Part shown: in pieces, positions 13,401 to 20,711 of the stretch
Numbering within the stretch: the stretch's first letter is position 1
Layout: every line of letters begins with the position of its first letter
NCBI GenBank assembly: GCA_964424715.1
Contig: CAYRJW010000023.1
Coordinates: forward strand, 1 to 22,774
Source: JAMHZE01 sp964424715
GTDB taxonomy: Bacteria; Pseudomonadota; Alphaproteobacteria; Rickettsiales; UBA8987
Length of the DNA: 22,774 nt
Reading direction: 5' to 3'
Translations under genes and position numbers: made by a program
Notes under the pieces: generated by a model
Seen by the model: only the letters and a program-made list of their open reading frames with translations
Databases searched by the model: none
Told to the model about the DNA's origin: nothing

Positions 13401-16220
13401 CTAATGTATCTCCGCCCAGCTTTTGCCGGTTCTGGCATCTGCGATTATCGGGATGCTTAAGCTTATAACCTGTTCCATTATTCTTTTACATTTTTCGGAG
13501 ACCAGTGACGCGGAAGCTTTGTCGCATTCGAAAATAAGTTCATCGTGAATTTGTAGCAGAAGTTTTGCGCCGCCTAGATTATTCAGGTCTTTTTCAATAA
13601 CTATCATCGCGCGCTTGATAATATCTGCCGCAGTTCCCTGTAATGGCGCATTTATCGCGGCGCGTTCGTTGAAGCTGCGGACGGCGCCGTTCTTGTCGTT
13701 GATGCCGGGGAGGTGGATCTTGCGGCCCCAGAGGGTGGAGACATAGCCTTGCTCGTGCGCCTGCTGGATGGTCTCATCCATGTATCTTTTAATACCGGGA
13801 TATTGCGCGAAATATTTTTCTATCAGGGTTTTTGCCTCACCGCGTGAAATGCTAAGCTGGCTTGCAAGGCCGAAGGCGCTTTGGCCGTAGATAATACCGA
13901 AATTTATGGTTTTAGCGCGGCGGCGTAATTCGCTATCGACGTTATCTATATCAACACCGAAAACCTGCGCGGCGGTTGCGGAGTGAATATCTTTGCCTTC
14001 CTTAAATGCGGCTTTGAGAACCGGGATATCTGCGACATGCGCGAGCAGGCGCAATTCTATCTGCGAGTAATCTATACCGATAAGCACCTTGCCTTCCTCG
14101 GCAATGAATGCGGTGCGTATCTTGCGGCCTTCTTCGCTGCGGATGGGAATATTCTGCAGGTTAGGATCGGTTGAACTGAGCCGCCCGGTTGTGGTGGATG
14201 CCTGATTAAAAGTAGTGTGAACGCGGCCGGTATTCGGGTTTATATCTTCAACCAGCGCTTTGGTATAAGTGTTGGTGAGCTTGGAAAATCCGCGCCACTC
14301 CAGAACTTTTGTGGCGATGATGTGGCCCTGTTCAGCAAGGGTTTCCAGCACGCCGGAATCTGTGCCGTATCCGGTCTTGGTTTTCTTGCCGCCCTGAATT
14401 CCCATATGCTCGAACAGAACTTCGCCAAGTTGTTTGGGAGAGCCGATGTTGAATTCCTCGTTGGCGAGAATGAAAATCTCTTTCTCAAGCTGTTTTATCT
14501 TTTCGCCGAATTCATGGGAGAGGTTATTTAAAATATTCTTATCAATTTTTATACCGGCATTTTCCATTCGGGAAAGAATTTCGATAAGCGGTTTTTCAAC
14601 CTCGTAATAGATATAGCTCAGCCTTTCATCAAAGAGTCGCTGTTCAAGTTCGGTGTGGATGCGGAAAATCTGCAAGGCATGATTATCAGCGGGTAGATCA
14701 AGTTTTTTAGTGGTGCCGTGGATGGAGTAATTCATCAGGTTTATATCATCAAATGCTTCCGGTACGGCTTCCAGTATGTCAAGATCAAGAGCTTTTTTCA
14801 GGTCATTGAAAATGATGTTACAGGAACCTGAAGAAAAGAATGGGGCAAGCACATCGAAGAAAGGCTGGAATGTTTTTGTGATCTCAGGTGCAGCGGCGCT
14901 GAACAGATCGTGCTGATTAGAGTTGGTAGGCGGTAGTTGGTGGACGGTAGTTTCGGTGGGTTTGAAGGTGCATTGTGCTATAGGTGATTTAGCGAGCTGG
15001 ATAAATTCTATTTCAGGTTCAGAATTCTTGACCTGCTGGATACCGAAAGAAATCGCAAGTTTTCTTGCCTCGTTCAGTGGTGGTAACCAAGCAGCAAGTT
15101 CTGCGCGGGTGGTGATCTCCACGCAGTTTTCCCTCGCCCCTAACGGGAGAGGGTTAGGGTGAGGGGTTCGGGCCGTATCACCCTCACCAAGATTTCCTAA
15201 GTTCTCTTCGTTCGCTAAGGAAATCTGTCCTCTCCCCTCAAGGGAGAGGGAAGGGTTTATTAGGAGTTCTTTTTTTGTGGATTCAAGAACCCAATCGCTC
15301 AGGCCAGGCTTATTTGTGCTGCCATTTTCGAATTTGCTGGTTCCGCCCTCTACTTTTGCCAGTAGCGATCTAAAACCGTTATTGCGGAGAAAAGGGATAA
15401 GAATTTCTTTGTTATCATCTTTTATTTTGAATTTTTCCAGATTCAGGTCGACATCCACATCGAACTTCAGGCTGGCAAGTTCGCGGGAGATAAGGACATC
15501 CTGACGATGATTCTCCAGATTCTCTTTCAGTTTTTTCTTGGTTATCTGTGCGGTGGAATTTAAGATGTTATCTAAATTTCCGAACTGGTTCACCAGTTCT
15601 GTAGCGGTTTTAGGGCCAATGCCGGGAACGCCGGGAATGTTGTCGCTGCTGTCGCCCATCAGGGAAAGAACATCAAGTACCCGCTCTGGCGGAACACCGA
15701 ATTTTTCTTTTACCTGTTCGATACCAATTATTCTTTCACGCAGGGAATCATACATTTTCACATCTTCGGTAACAAGCTGCATCAGGTCTTTATCGCTGGA
15801 AACTATGGTTACATGAATGCCATTTTCCTGTGCAAGTTTTGTGTAGGTAGCGATTATATCATCTGCCTCGAAGCCTGGCATTTCAACTATCTCGATATTT
15901 AGCGCTGTGGCAGCTTCGCGTACCAGCGGGAATTGCGGTATAAGATCATCCGGCGCGGGAGGGCGGTTGGCTTTATATTCTTTGTAGATATCATTACGGA
16001 AGGTTGCCTTGCCGGCATCAAAAACGCATATTAGGTAAGCCTCTTCAGCATTGGCAGTGCGCACCTTGTTCTTGAGTTTGATGAGCATGTTGGTAAAGCC
16101 ATATACCGCCCCGACCACAACGCCAGCCGGATTAGTAAGCGGCGGTAGGCTATGATAGGCCCTGAATACAAAGCCGTATCCATCTATCAAAAACAACCGT
16201 TTTTCTACTTTTTCATGCAT
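13401..16220 (-). CDS. polA: DNA polymerase I with degenerate proofreading domain and an in-frame palindromic insert
   Basis: Pol I fills gaps and removes RNA primers in replication and repair. The protein has 939 residues. A 5'-3' exonuclease domain (about 1-290) keeps LIDGYGFVFRAYH, CVFDAG, PGFEADD (115-121), SSDKDLMQLV and LMGDSSDNIPGVPGIGPKTA. Residues about 322-365 come from the 124-bp palindromic element. The middle domain (about 366-520) lacks the FDTE motif: the aligned piece reads LAISFGIQQ, so 3'-5' proofreading is probably lost. The polymerase domain has TTGRLSSTDPNLQNIP (677-692), motif A IGIDYSQIELR (714-724), motif B RRRAKTINFGIIYG (766-779) and motif C LLLQIHDELIF (887-897), all intact. 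The ATG at 16220 was chosen because MHEKVEKRLFLIDGYG fits the family. It diverges from the 206-residue orphan across a gap containing a CtrA box. Confidence 0.97.
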   Translation of the reverse strand: MHEKVEKRLFLIDGYGFVFRAYHSLPPLTNPAGVVVGAVYGFTNMLIKLKNKVRTANAEEAYLICVFDAGKATFRNDIYKEYKANRPPAPDDLIPQFPLVREAATALNIEIVEMPGFEADDIIATYTKLAQENGIHVTIVSSDKDLMQLVTEDVKMYDSLRERIIGIEQVKEKFGVPPERVLDVLSLMGDSSDNIPGVPGIGPKTATELVNQFGNLDNILNSTAQITKKKLKENLENHRQDVLISRELASLKFDVDVDLNLEKFKIKDDNKEILIPFLRNNGFRSLLAKVEGGTSKFENGSTNKPGLSDWVLESTKKELLINPSLSLEGRGQISLANEENLGNLGEGDTARTPHPNPLPLGARENCVEITTRAELAAWLPPLNEARKLAISFGIQQVKNSEPEIEFIQLAKSPIAQCTFKPTETTVHQLPPTNSNQHDLFSAAAPEITKTFQPFFDVLAPFFSSGSCNIIFNDLKKALDLDILEAVPEAFDDINLMNYSIHGTTKKLDLPADNHALQIFRIHTELEQRLFDERLSYIYYEVEKPLIEILSRMENAGIKIDKNILNNLSHEFGEKIKQLEKEIFILANEEFNIGSPKQLGEVLFEHMGIQGGKKTKTGYGTDSGVLETLAEQGHIIATKVLEWRGFSKLTNTYTKALVEDINPNTGRVHTTFNQASTTTGRLSSTDPNLQNIPIRSEEGRKIRTAFIAEEGKVLIGIDYSQIELRLLAHVADIPVLKAAFKEGKDIHSATAAQVFGVDIDNVDSELRRRAKTINFGIIYGQSAFGLASQLSISRGEAKTLIEKYFAQYPGIKRYMDETIQQAHEQGYVSTLWGRKIHLPGINDKNGAVRSFNERAAINAPLQGTAADIIKRAMIVIEKDLNNLGGAKLLLQIHDELIFECDKASASLVSEKCKRIMEQVISLSIPIIADARTGKSWAEIH
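14922..14959 (-). repeat. Imperfect tandem GGTAG repeat inside polA
   Basis: On the + strand GTTGGTAGGCG, GTAGTTGGTGGACG and GTAGTTTCGGTGG follow one another as loose repeats of a GGTAG/GTTGGTGG unit. They encode the low-complexity stretch PTETTVHQLPPTN (residues about 421-433) in the degenerate exonuclease domain. This may be the remnant of another small in-frame insertion, but it is short and could be chance. Confidence 0.3.
15129..15252 (-). repeat. 124-bp protein-coding palindromic element, copy 2 (inside polA)
   Basis: This copy matches 3111-3234 in length and in about 112 of 124 bases. The outer 24-base arms (15129-15152 and 15229-15252) are inverted repeats with four mismatches. Inside are GGTTAGGGTGA (15152-15162) against TCACCCTCACC (15178-15188), and GATTTCCTAAG (15191-15201) against CTAAGGAAATC (15214-15224). 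It encodes NPSLSLEGRGQISLA, LGNLGEGD and RTPHPNPLPLGARE in frame. It sits in the linker between the 5'-3' exonuclease domain and the vestigial proofreading domain, where extra residues are least likely to harm folding. Confidence 0.9.
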
Positions 16221-16244
16221 TTTTAGCTATTTATATTATATTTA

Positions 16245-16260
16245 TTAACAGTTTTTTAAC
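16245..16260 (+). promoter_or_regulatory. CtrA box upstream of the 206-residue orphan gene
   Basis: TTAA-CAGTTTT-TTAAC (16245-16260) fits the full CtrA consensus TTAA-N7-TTAAC. As at 11409-11424, it ends 10 bp before a -10 box. It lies in the divergent gap with polA, so it could also affect polA transcription. Confidence 0.7.
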
Positions 16261-16270
16261 GGTTTTATGG

Positions 16271-16276
16271 TATAGT
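16271..16276 (+). promoter_or_regulatory. -10 box (TATAGT) of the 206-residue orphan gene
   Basis: TATAGT lies within TTTTATGGTATAGT, nearly identical to the segment in front of the 621-residue gene. The start would fall near 16283, giving a leader of about 30 bases. GGGA (16305-16308) is a modest Shine-Dalgarno sequence four bases before the ATG. Confidence 0.55.
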
Positions 16277-16312
16277 TATATAGGTTATATTACAATAATA
16301 TTTTGGGATAAT

Positions 16313-16933
16313 ATGAGTTGGGAAAAGCGAATATTAAGTACAATTGAGCCATCAGTAGTTTCAAATCCAAATTTACTTTCCGGGGCAATAGAACATGCGG
16401 CAAATGTTGAATTCAGCAAGGGAAATGAGCTGGAGCATGATATTCTTCGCTTTTCGATCCCTTATTTAAAAGGGATCATTGAGAATAAAGATGCTGTTTC
16501 TTTGGATAAGCTTCTTGAGATATCATGGAATTCATATTTTAAAATGCATCCGGATAATTACTGTGAATTGATACTTAAAATAGCGGATAAATTTCTTTCT
16601 GATAACAAAAGAGATATATATAATCAGTGTAAGAGCCCTGCCGCAGCCGATCTTGTAAAACAGATGATGAGCAAGAAAGTTGAGGATATCAGGTTTGCCA
16701 TAGAGAGGTTCAGAAAATATGAAACTCCTGAAGCGCGTGAAAAAATGGATAATCTGCTTATTGATTATGTAAGTATTTTTGAACATTCTTTTGGAGAAAA
16801 AATAAGTAAAGACTATCTGAAAACTGAAGATAAAATGAAAAAGGATGTTTTTTATAATATTTTAAATGCAATGAAAGCGGCCCATCATTCTGTACGCGAA
16901 AAGGAAAAACAAAATTCTTTATGGACAAAATAA
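16313..16933 (+). CDS. Orphan 206-residue helical protein, probably CtrA-regulated
   Basis: I do not recognise this protein. It is predicted by eye to be mostly alpha-helical, without signal peptide or membrane segment. It has two cysteines (in NYCELIL and YNQCKS), a charged C-terminal third (KKVEDIRFAIERFRKYETPEAREKMDNLL, then KTEDKMKKDVF) and a basic tail (HHSVREKEKQNSLWTK). No catalytic motif stands out. It shares its promoter design with the 621-residue orphan but no visible protein similarity. It converges on rbfA, with only six bases between the stop codons. A cell-cycle-linked or regulatory role is suggested by the promoter only. Confidence 0.8.
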   Translation: MSWEKRILSTIEPSVVSNPNLLSGAIEHAANVEFSKGNELEHDILRFSIPYLKGIIENKDAVSLDKLLEISWNSYFKMHPDNYCELILKIADKFLSDNKRDIYNQCKSPAAADLVKQMMSKKVEDIRFAIERFRKYETPEAREKMDNLLIDYVSIFEHSFGEKISKDYLKTEDKMKKDVFYNILNAMKAAHHSVREKEKQNSLWTK

Positions 16934-16939
16934 CTGCGC

Positions 16940-17296
16940 TTAGTCCTTTATCCCCGATATAAGATCATTCATCTTCTTCGCTTCATCAAAGCTTTTATCC
17001 AGCCTGAATATCAGGGTAGGGATGTTGCGGATGCTCATTTTTTTGCCGATTATTCCTTTTAAGAAACCAGCCATTTTTGTGAGGGCAGCGGTTACTCTTT
17101 CTTTGTCCTGTCCGGCGAATGGAGTGAAATAAACCGTGGCGTTGCGCAGGTCGGGGCTTACGTTTACTTCGGAGATGGTGATGTTGATGGATTTTCTGGT
17201 GGCAGGATCGTAAAGATCGCCGCGCACGAATTCCTGGGATAAAATCGCTTTTATCTCCTGGCTTACTTTTAACTGTCGGGTTGAAACTTCTTTCAT
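16940..17296 (-). CDS. rbfA: RbfA, 30S ribosome-binding factor
   Basis: RbfA binds the maturing 30S subunit near the 5' end of 16S rRNA and is needed for late assembly and cold growth. The protein has 118 residues, typical in length, and forms a KH-like fold. Family features are the N-terminal RQLKVSQEIKAILSQEF, the ITISEVNVSPDLRNATVYFTPF segment (residues about 38-59), and the C-terminal IPTLIFRLDKSFDEAKKMNDLI. It starts 13 bases downstream of the infB stop codon and is surely cotranscribed with it, the usual infB-rbfA pair. truB and rpsO, which often follow, are replaced by a convergent orphan gene. Confidence 0.95.
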   Translation of the reverse strand: MKEVSTRQLKVSQEIKAILSQEFVRGDLYDPATRKSINITISEVNVSPDLRNATVYFTPFAGQDKERVTAALTKMAGFLKGIIGKKMSIRNIPTLIFRLDKSFDEAKKMNDLISGIKD

Positions 17297-17309
17297 TGTT
17301 GGTTACCGG

Positions 17310-19706
17310 CTATGCTAAAGTCTGTTTCTCTTCCACCGTTTCAAAGGCCTCTAAAGTATCGCCTTCTTTGATGTCTTCGTAATTCTCGAAGGCCATGCCG
17401 CATTCGAAGCCTTCGCGCACTTCAGGAACTTCATCCTTGAAGCGTTTGAGGGTTTTGAGTTTGCCTTCATGTATAACGACGTTATCGCGGATAAGGCGCA
17501 CGCCGGAACCGCGTTTGATGATGCCGCTGGTAACTTTACAGCCAGCTACTTTGCCGAATTTTGACATCTTGAATATCTGCTGGATGGTAGCGTTGCCGAG
17601 GAATACTTCGCGGATTATAGGTGATAACATACCACCAACGATCAATCTCACATCATCGATAAGGTTATAGATGATGTTGAAATAACGGATATCGATCTTT
17701 TCCTGCTCTGCAAGTGCTTTGGCATTCACTTCAGCGCGGACATTGAAGCCAAGGATTATGGAATTGGTAGCGTTAGCAAGCTGTACATCAGATTCGCTTA
17801 TCGCGCCTGCGCCGGAATGGATCACGCGTACTTTAACTTCTTCACTTTCAATTTTCTCAAGCGCGCCGTTGATGGCTTCAACAGAACCATGGACATCACC
17901 TTTAACGATAATGGTGAGTTCCTTAACGCCTGCACCGGCATTCTTGAACATATTTTCAAGAGTGTTCTTGCCGGCAGCTTTCTGTTTTTCAACGAGCTGG
18001 AATTTTTTGCGGTAGATAACGATATCACGGGCTTCCTTGTCGGTCTCGGTACGGGTGAAGGTCTCGCCTGCAACAGGAGCTTCATCAAAGCCAAGAACTT
18101 CAACCGGTTGGGAAGGGCCGGCTTCATCTATCACTTTGCCTTTGTCATCGAATATGGATTTAACGCGGCCGCTTGCAGTGCCGGCGATAACGATATCACC
18201 TTTGCGGATGGTTCCGCGCTGTACAAGTAATGTTGCCACAACACCTTTACCTTTATCAATGCGGGATTCTATCACCGTGCCGACAGGTTTTTGGGTAGGG
18301 CTTGCTTTAAGATCAAGCAATTCCGCCTGAACCAGAACTGATTCAAGTAATTTATCAAGATTGGTTCTTTGCTTCGCGGAAATTTCCACAGCCTGAACCT
18401 CACCACCGAAATCTTCCACTACTAATTCATGAGTAAGAAGTTCTTCCTTAACTTTTTTAGGATTAGCATCCGGCTTATCAATTTTATTTATCGCAACGAT
18501 GATAGGAACCTTCGCCATTTTAGCGTGGTTTATCGCCTCGATCGTTTGCGGCATGATGCCATCATCAGCGGCTACAACGAGAATTACTATATCAGTAACG
18601 TTAGCACCACGGGCGCGCATTGCGGTGAATGCAGCGTGGCCTGGAGTATCAATGAAGGTTACTTTGTGATTGTTTGGAGTGGTGACCTGATAAGCGCCGA
18701 TATGCTGGGTTATGCCGCCGGCTTCGCCTTCCACCACATTGGCAGAACGCAACGCATCAAGCAATGATGTTTTGCCGTGATCGACGTGGCCCATAACAGT
18801 AACAACAGGAGGGCGCGGTTGCAGGTCTTTCTCATCAACAACAATTTCTTCTTTCAGTTTATCTTCGATATCGCCGGCGGTCACGCGTTTAGGTATGTGC
18901 TTGAATTCGCTCACCAGAAGTTCAGCGGTATCGGCATCTATCTCATCGCTCGCACGGTTCATCATGCCGAGTTTCATAAGTTCTTTTATAACATCAGCCG
19001 CGCGGACAGCCATACGGTTGGCAAGTTCCTGCACGGAAATAAGTTCCGGTATAATAATTTCTTTGGCTTTAAAAGCAGGCTCGCCGTTATTCTGCTGCTG
19101 CTGTTTCAGTTTTTTCATCCGTGCGCGCTGCATGGAAGAGAATGACCTAACCTTTTCCTCGGAATCAAACGCGAGGGCCTGTGTGATCGTTAATTTGCTG
19201 CGATCTCTTTTATCATCGCTGAATTTGCTTTTGCCTGGTTTCTTTTTATTATCAACTTCATCATCAATGATGGATTTTGTAGAAAGCACCATCTGCGGCC
19301 GTTCTTTCTTCTCGCCGGGTTTTTCAGTGCCCTGATAATTCGGCTGTGCGGAAGGTGCAGGCGCGGCGGCCTGTTTTTCAATGTTCTCAAGCTTTTCGGT
19401 TAGGGATTGCTTAACTTCAATTTTATTCTGGCTTACAGTCTGGGTGGTAACATCTTTGTTCTCTTCAGCCTGACGAACGGCGGCAAGCCTTGCTTCACGC
19501 TCTTTGTCGGTAAGGCCGGAAAAATCCTGTTCGGTCTTGTGATCTTTGCTGATGGAGAATTTGCTTTTCTTAACTTCAACGGTAACGGTTTTGCTGCGTC
19601 CGCGCGAAAGATTCTGCTTCACGGTGGAAGAGGAGCTTAAACCAAGCTTCTTGCCGCCGAGCGACAATGTGGTCTTGCCTTTATTATCGTTGTTATTCTC
19701 AGACAT
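17310..19706 (-). CDS. infB: Translation initiation factor IF-2
   Basis: IF-2 is the GTPase that places initiator fMet-tRNA on the 30S subunit and promotes subunit joining. The protein has 798 residues. The N-terminus (TTLSLGGKKLGL, then LSRGRSKTVTVEVKKSK, then LTDKEREARLAAVRQAEE) is the alphaproteobacterial type of IF-2 extension. A charged Gln/Lys-rich linker follows, and then the IF2_N segment (about 220-270). The G domain has G1 GHVDHGKT (306-313), DTPGH (353-357) and NKID (407-410). C-terminal domains complete the protein. The usual upstream partner nusA is absent; instead a HisN-like gene lies upstream in the same direction, 199 bases away, with a probable terminator between. A small inverted repeat TGATCG/CGATCA (19731-19747) lies in the leader. 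Confidence 0.98.
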   Translation of the reverse strand: MSENNNDNKGKTTLSLGGKKLGLSSSSTVKQNLSRGRSKTVTVEVKKSKFSISKDHKTEQDFSGLTDKEREARLAAVRQAEENKDVTTQTVSQNKIEVKQSLTEKLENIEKQAAAPAPSAQPNYQGTEKPGEKKERPQMVLSTKSIIDDEVDNKKKPGKSKFSDDKRDRSKLTITQALAFDSEEKVRSFSSMQRARMKKLKQQQQNNGEPAFKAKEIIIPELISVQELANRMAVRAADVIKELMKLGMMNRASDEIDADTAELLVSEFKHIPKRVTAGDIEDKLKEEIVVDEKDLQPRPPVVTVMGHVDHGKTSLLDALRSANVVEGEAGGITQHIGAYQVTTPNNHKVTFIDTPGHAAFTAMRARGANVTDIVILVVAADDGIMPQTIEAINHAKMAKVPIIVAINKIDKPDANPKKVKEELLTHELVVEDFGGEVQAVEISAKQRTNLDKLLESVLVQAELLDLKASPTQKPVGTVIESRIDKGKGVVATLLVQRGTIRKGDIVIAGTASGRVKSIFDDKGKVIDEAGPSQPVEVLGFDEAPVAGETFTRTETDKEARDIVIYRKKFQLVEKQKAAGKNTLENMFKNAGAGVKELTIIVKGDVHGSVEAINGALEKIESEEVKVRVIHSGAGAISESDVQLANATNSIILGFNVRAEVNAKALAEQEKIDIRYFNIIYNLIDDVRLIVGGMLSPIIREVFLGNATIQQIFKMSKFGKVAGCKVTSGIIKRGSGVRLIRDNVVIHEGKLKTLKRFKDEVPEVREGFECGMAFENYEDIKEGDTLEAFETVEEKQTLA

Positions 19707-19858
19707 AATTCCGTTAAACCGTTAAATCACTGATCGCCGTTCGATCAATGGATAACCCATTCAAGGAATCAGCAAAAAGCGCGCAGCACAGTGTATGTAA
19801 CACAAATGCGCATATTAATAATTTGTTCTGTTATTCATCATAAATAATACAAACAATT

Positions 19859-19876
19859 CCGGGGCATTATGCCCGG
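19859..19876 (-). terminator. Probable intrinsic terminator of the HisN-like gene
   Basis: On the minus strand CCGGGCA and TGCCCCGG pair around TAA, with one bulged C. The stem is followed downstream by the T-rich stretch AATTGTTTGTATTATTT. It lies about 30 bases after the stop codon of the HisN-like gene and before infB, so the two are probably separate units. Confidence 0.45.
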
Positions 19877-19905
19877 ATTTAGACCATAGTCAATGGGAAA
19901 GAGGG

Positions 19906-20634
19906 TTAACCAAAAACCAGCAGATCGCCGGAGGCATCCGGGTTTATTTTTAGGTCTACCGTGGCTCCGGCACCTTCTAATATTGGCATTAATGGCAGGT
20001 AATCATGCGGTTTCAGACCCTGTTCGTAGATGGCATCGATATAGCCGCTGGCGAGGAGGCAGTAATTATAGCAATCTCCGCCATAGATGGTGTTTTTGGA
20101 CTTTTTGCGGAGGTCATCCCAGAGTTTCAGGCCCTTTTTGTTGAGCAAATGAGGGGAGGTGGTGGCTATTACCAGTTTTTCGCCTTTGGCCAGTTTGCGG
20201 GTCTTTACGGGTTTTTTGTTTAAGGTTGTTTTGCCTTTATAGCCTATCCACATCTCTTCGCTTATTGGCTGGTATACGGCGCCGAGTATCGGCTTTTCAT
20301 TCTCCAGCAGGGCGAGCATTATGCCGAATATCGGGCGGCCGGCGACGAAGCTGGAGGTGCCATCGATGGGGTCTATCACCCATGTATATTGCTTTTTGCG
20401 GGTGTTCTTCTGGCTGGATCTCTCATAGCCGAATTCCTCGCCTAATATTGCGTGTTCGGGATAGAATTTCTTTATTTGCAGGCGTATGAAATGTTCGATC
20501 TCGCGGTCGGCTCTTGTAACGAGGCTGCCATCTTTCTTACTTTCAGCGCGGAAATTCTTGCGGAAATACTTGGCCGCGATCTTGCCTGATGATTTTAATA
20601 CATCCTCAGCGAATTTTCTTACATTCTTATCCAT
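19906..20634 (-). CDS. Inositol-monophosphatase family phosphatase, probably HisN-like histidinol-phosphatase
   Basis: A Mg2+-dependent phosphatase of the IMPase superfamily, 242 residues. The metal ligands are present: GEE (65-67), DPIDGT (88-93) and the C-terminal Asp211 in KPHDYLPLMPILEGAGA. The segments DGSLVTRADREIEHFIR and GGDCYNYCLLASGYIDAIYEQGLKPHDY, with Tyr-Leu-Pro where SuhB-type enzymes have Trp-Asp-x-Ala, are closer to histidinol-phosphatase (HisN) than to SuhB or CysQ. That choice is inference, and no other his gene is nearby. The protein stops at SGDLLVFG, roughly 15 residues shorter than common family members, so the last helix may be missing. It diverges from ntrY and reads toward infB. 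Confidence 0.8.
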   Translation of the reverse strand: MDKNVRKFAEDVLKSSGKIAAKYFRKNFRAESKKDGSLVTRADREIEHFIRLQIKKFYPEHAILGEEFGYERSSQKNTRKKQYTWVIDPIDGTSSFVAGRPIFGIMLALLENEKPILGAVYQPISEEMWIGYKGKTTLNKKPVKTRKLAKGEKLVIATTSPHLLNKKGLKLWDDLRKKSKNTIYGGDCYNYCLLASGYIDAIYEQGLKPHDYLPLMPILEGAGATVDLKINPDASGDLLVFG

Positions 20635-20711
20635 TTTTCAAAATATTTTAGGTATTAGAAATTTTATTGTTTATACTGCTGAAAACTTATTCCAAACTCT
20701 TTCAGAAACTA

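Noticed and set aside
19714..19725. TTAA-ACCG-TTAA before infB as a CtrA box
   Set aside because: The spacer is 4 bases, not 7, so the two half-sites are not in the CtrA arrangement.
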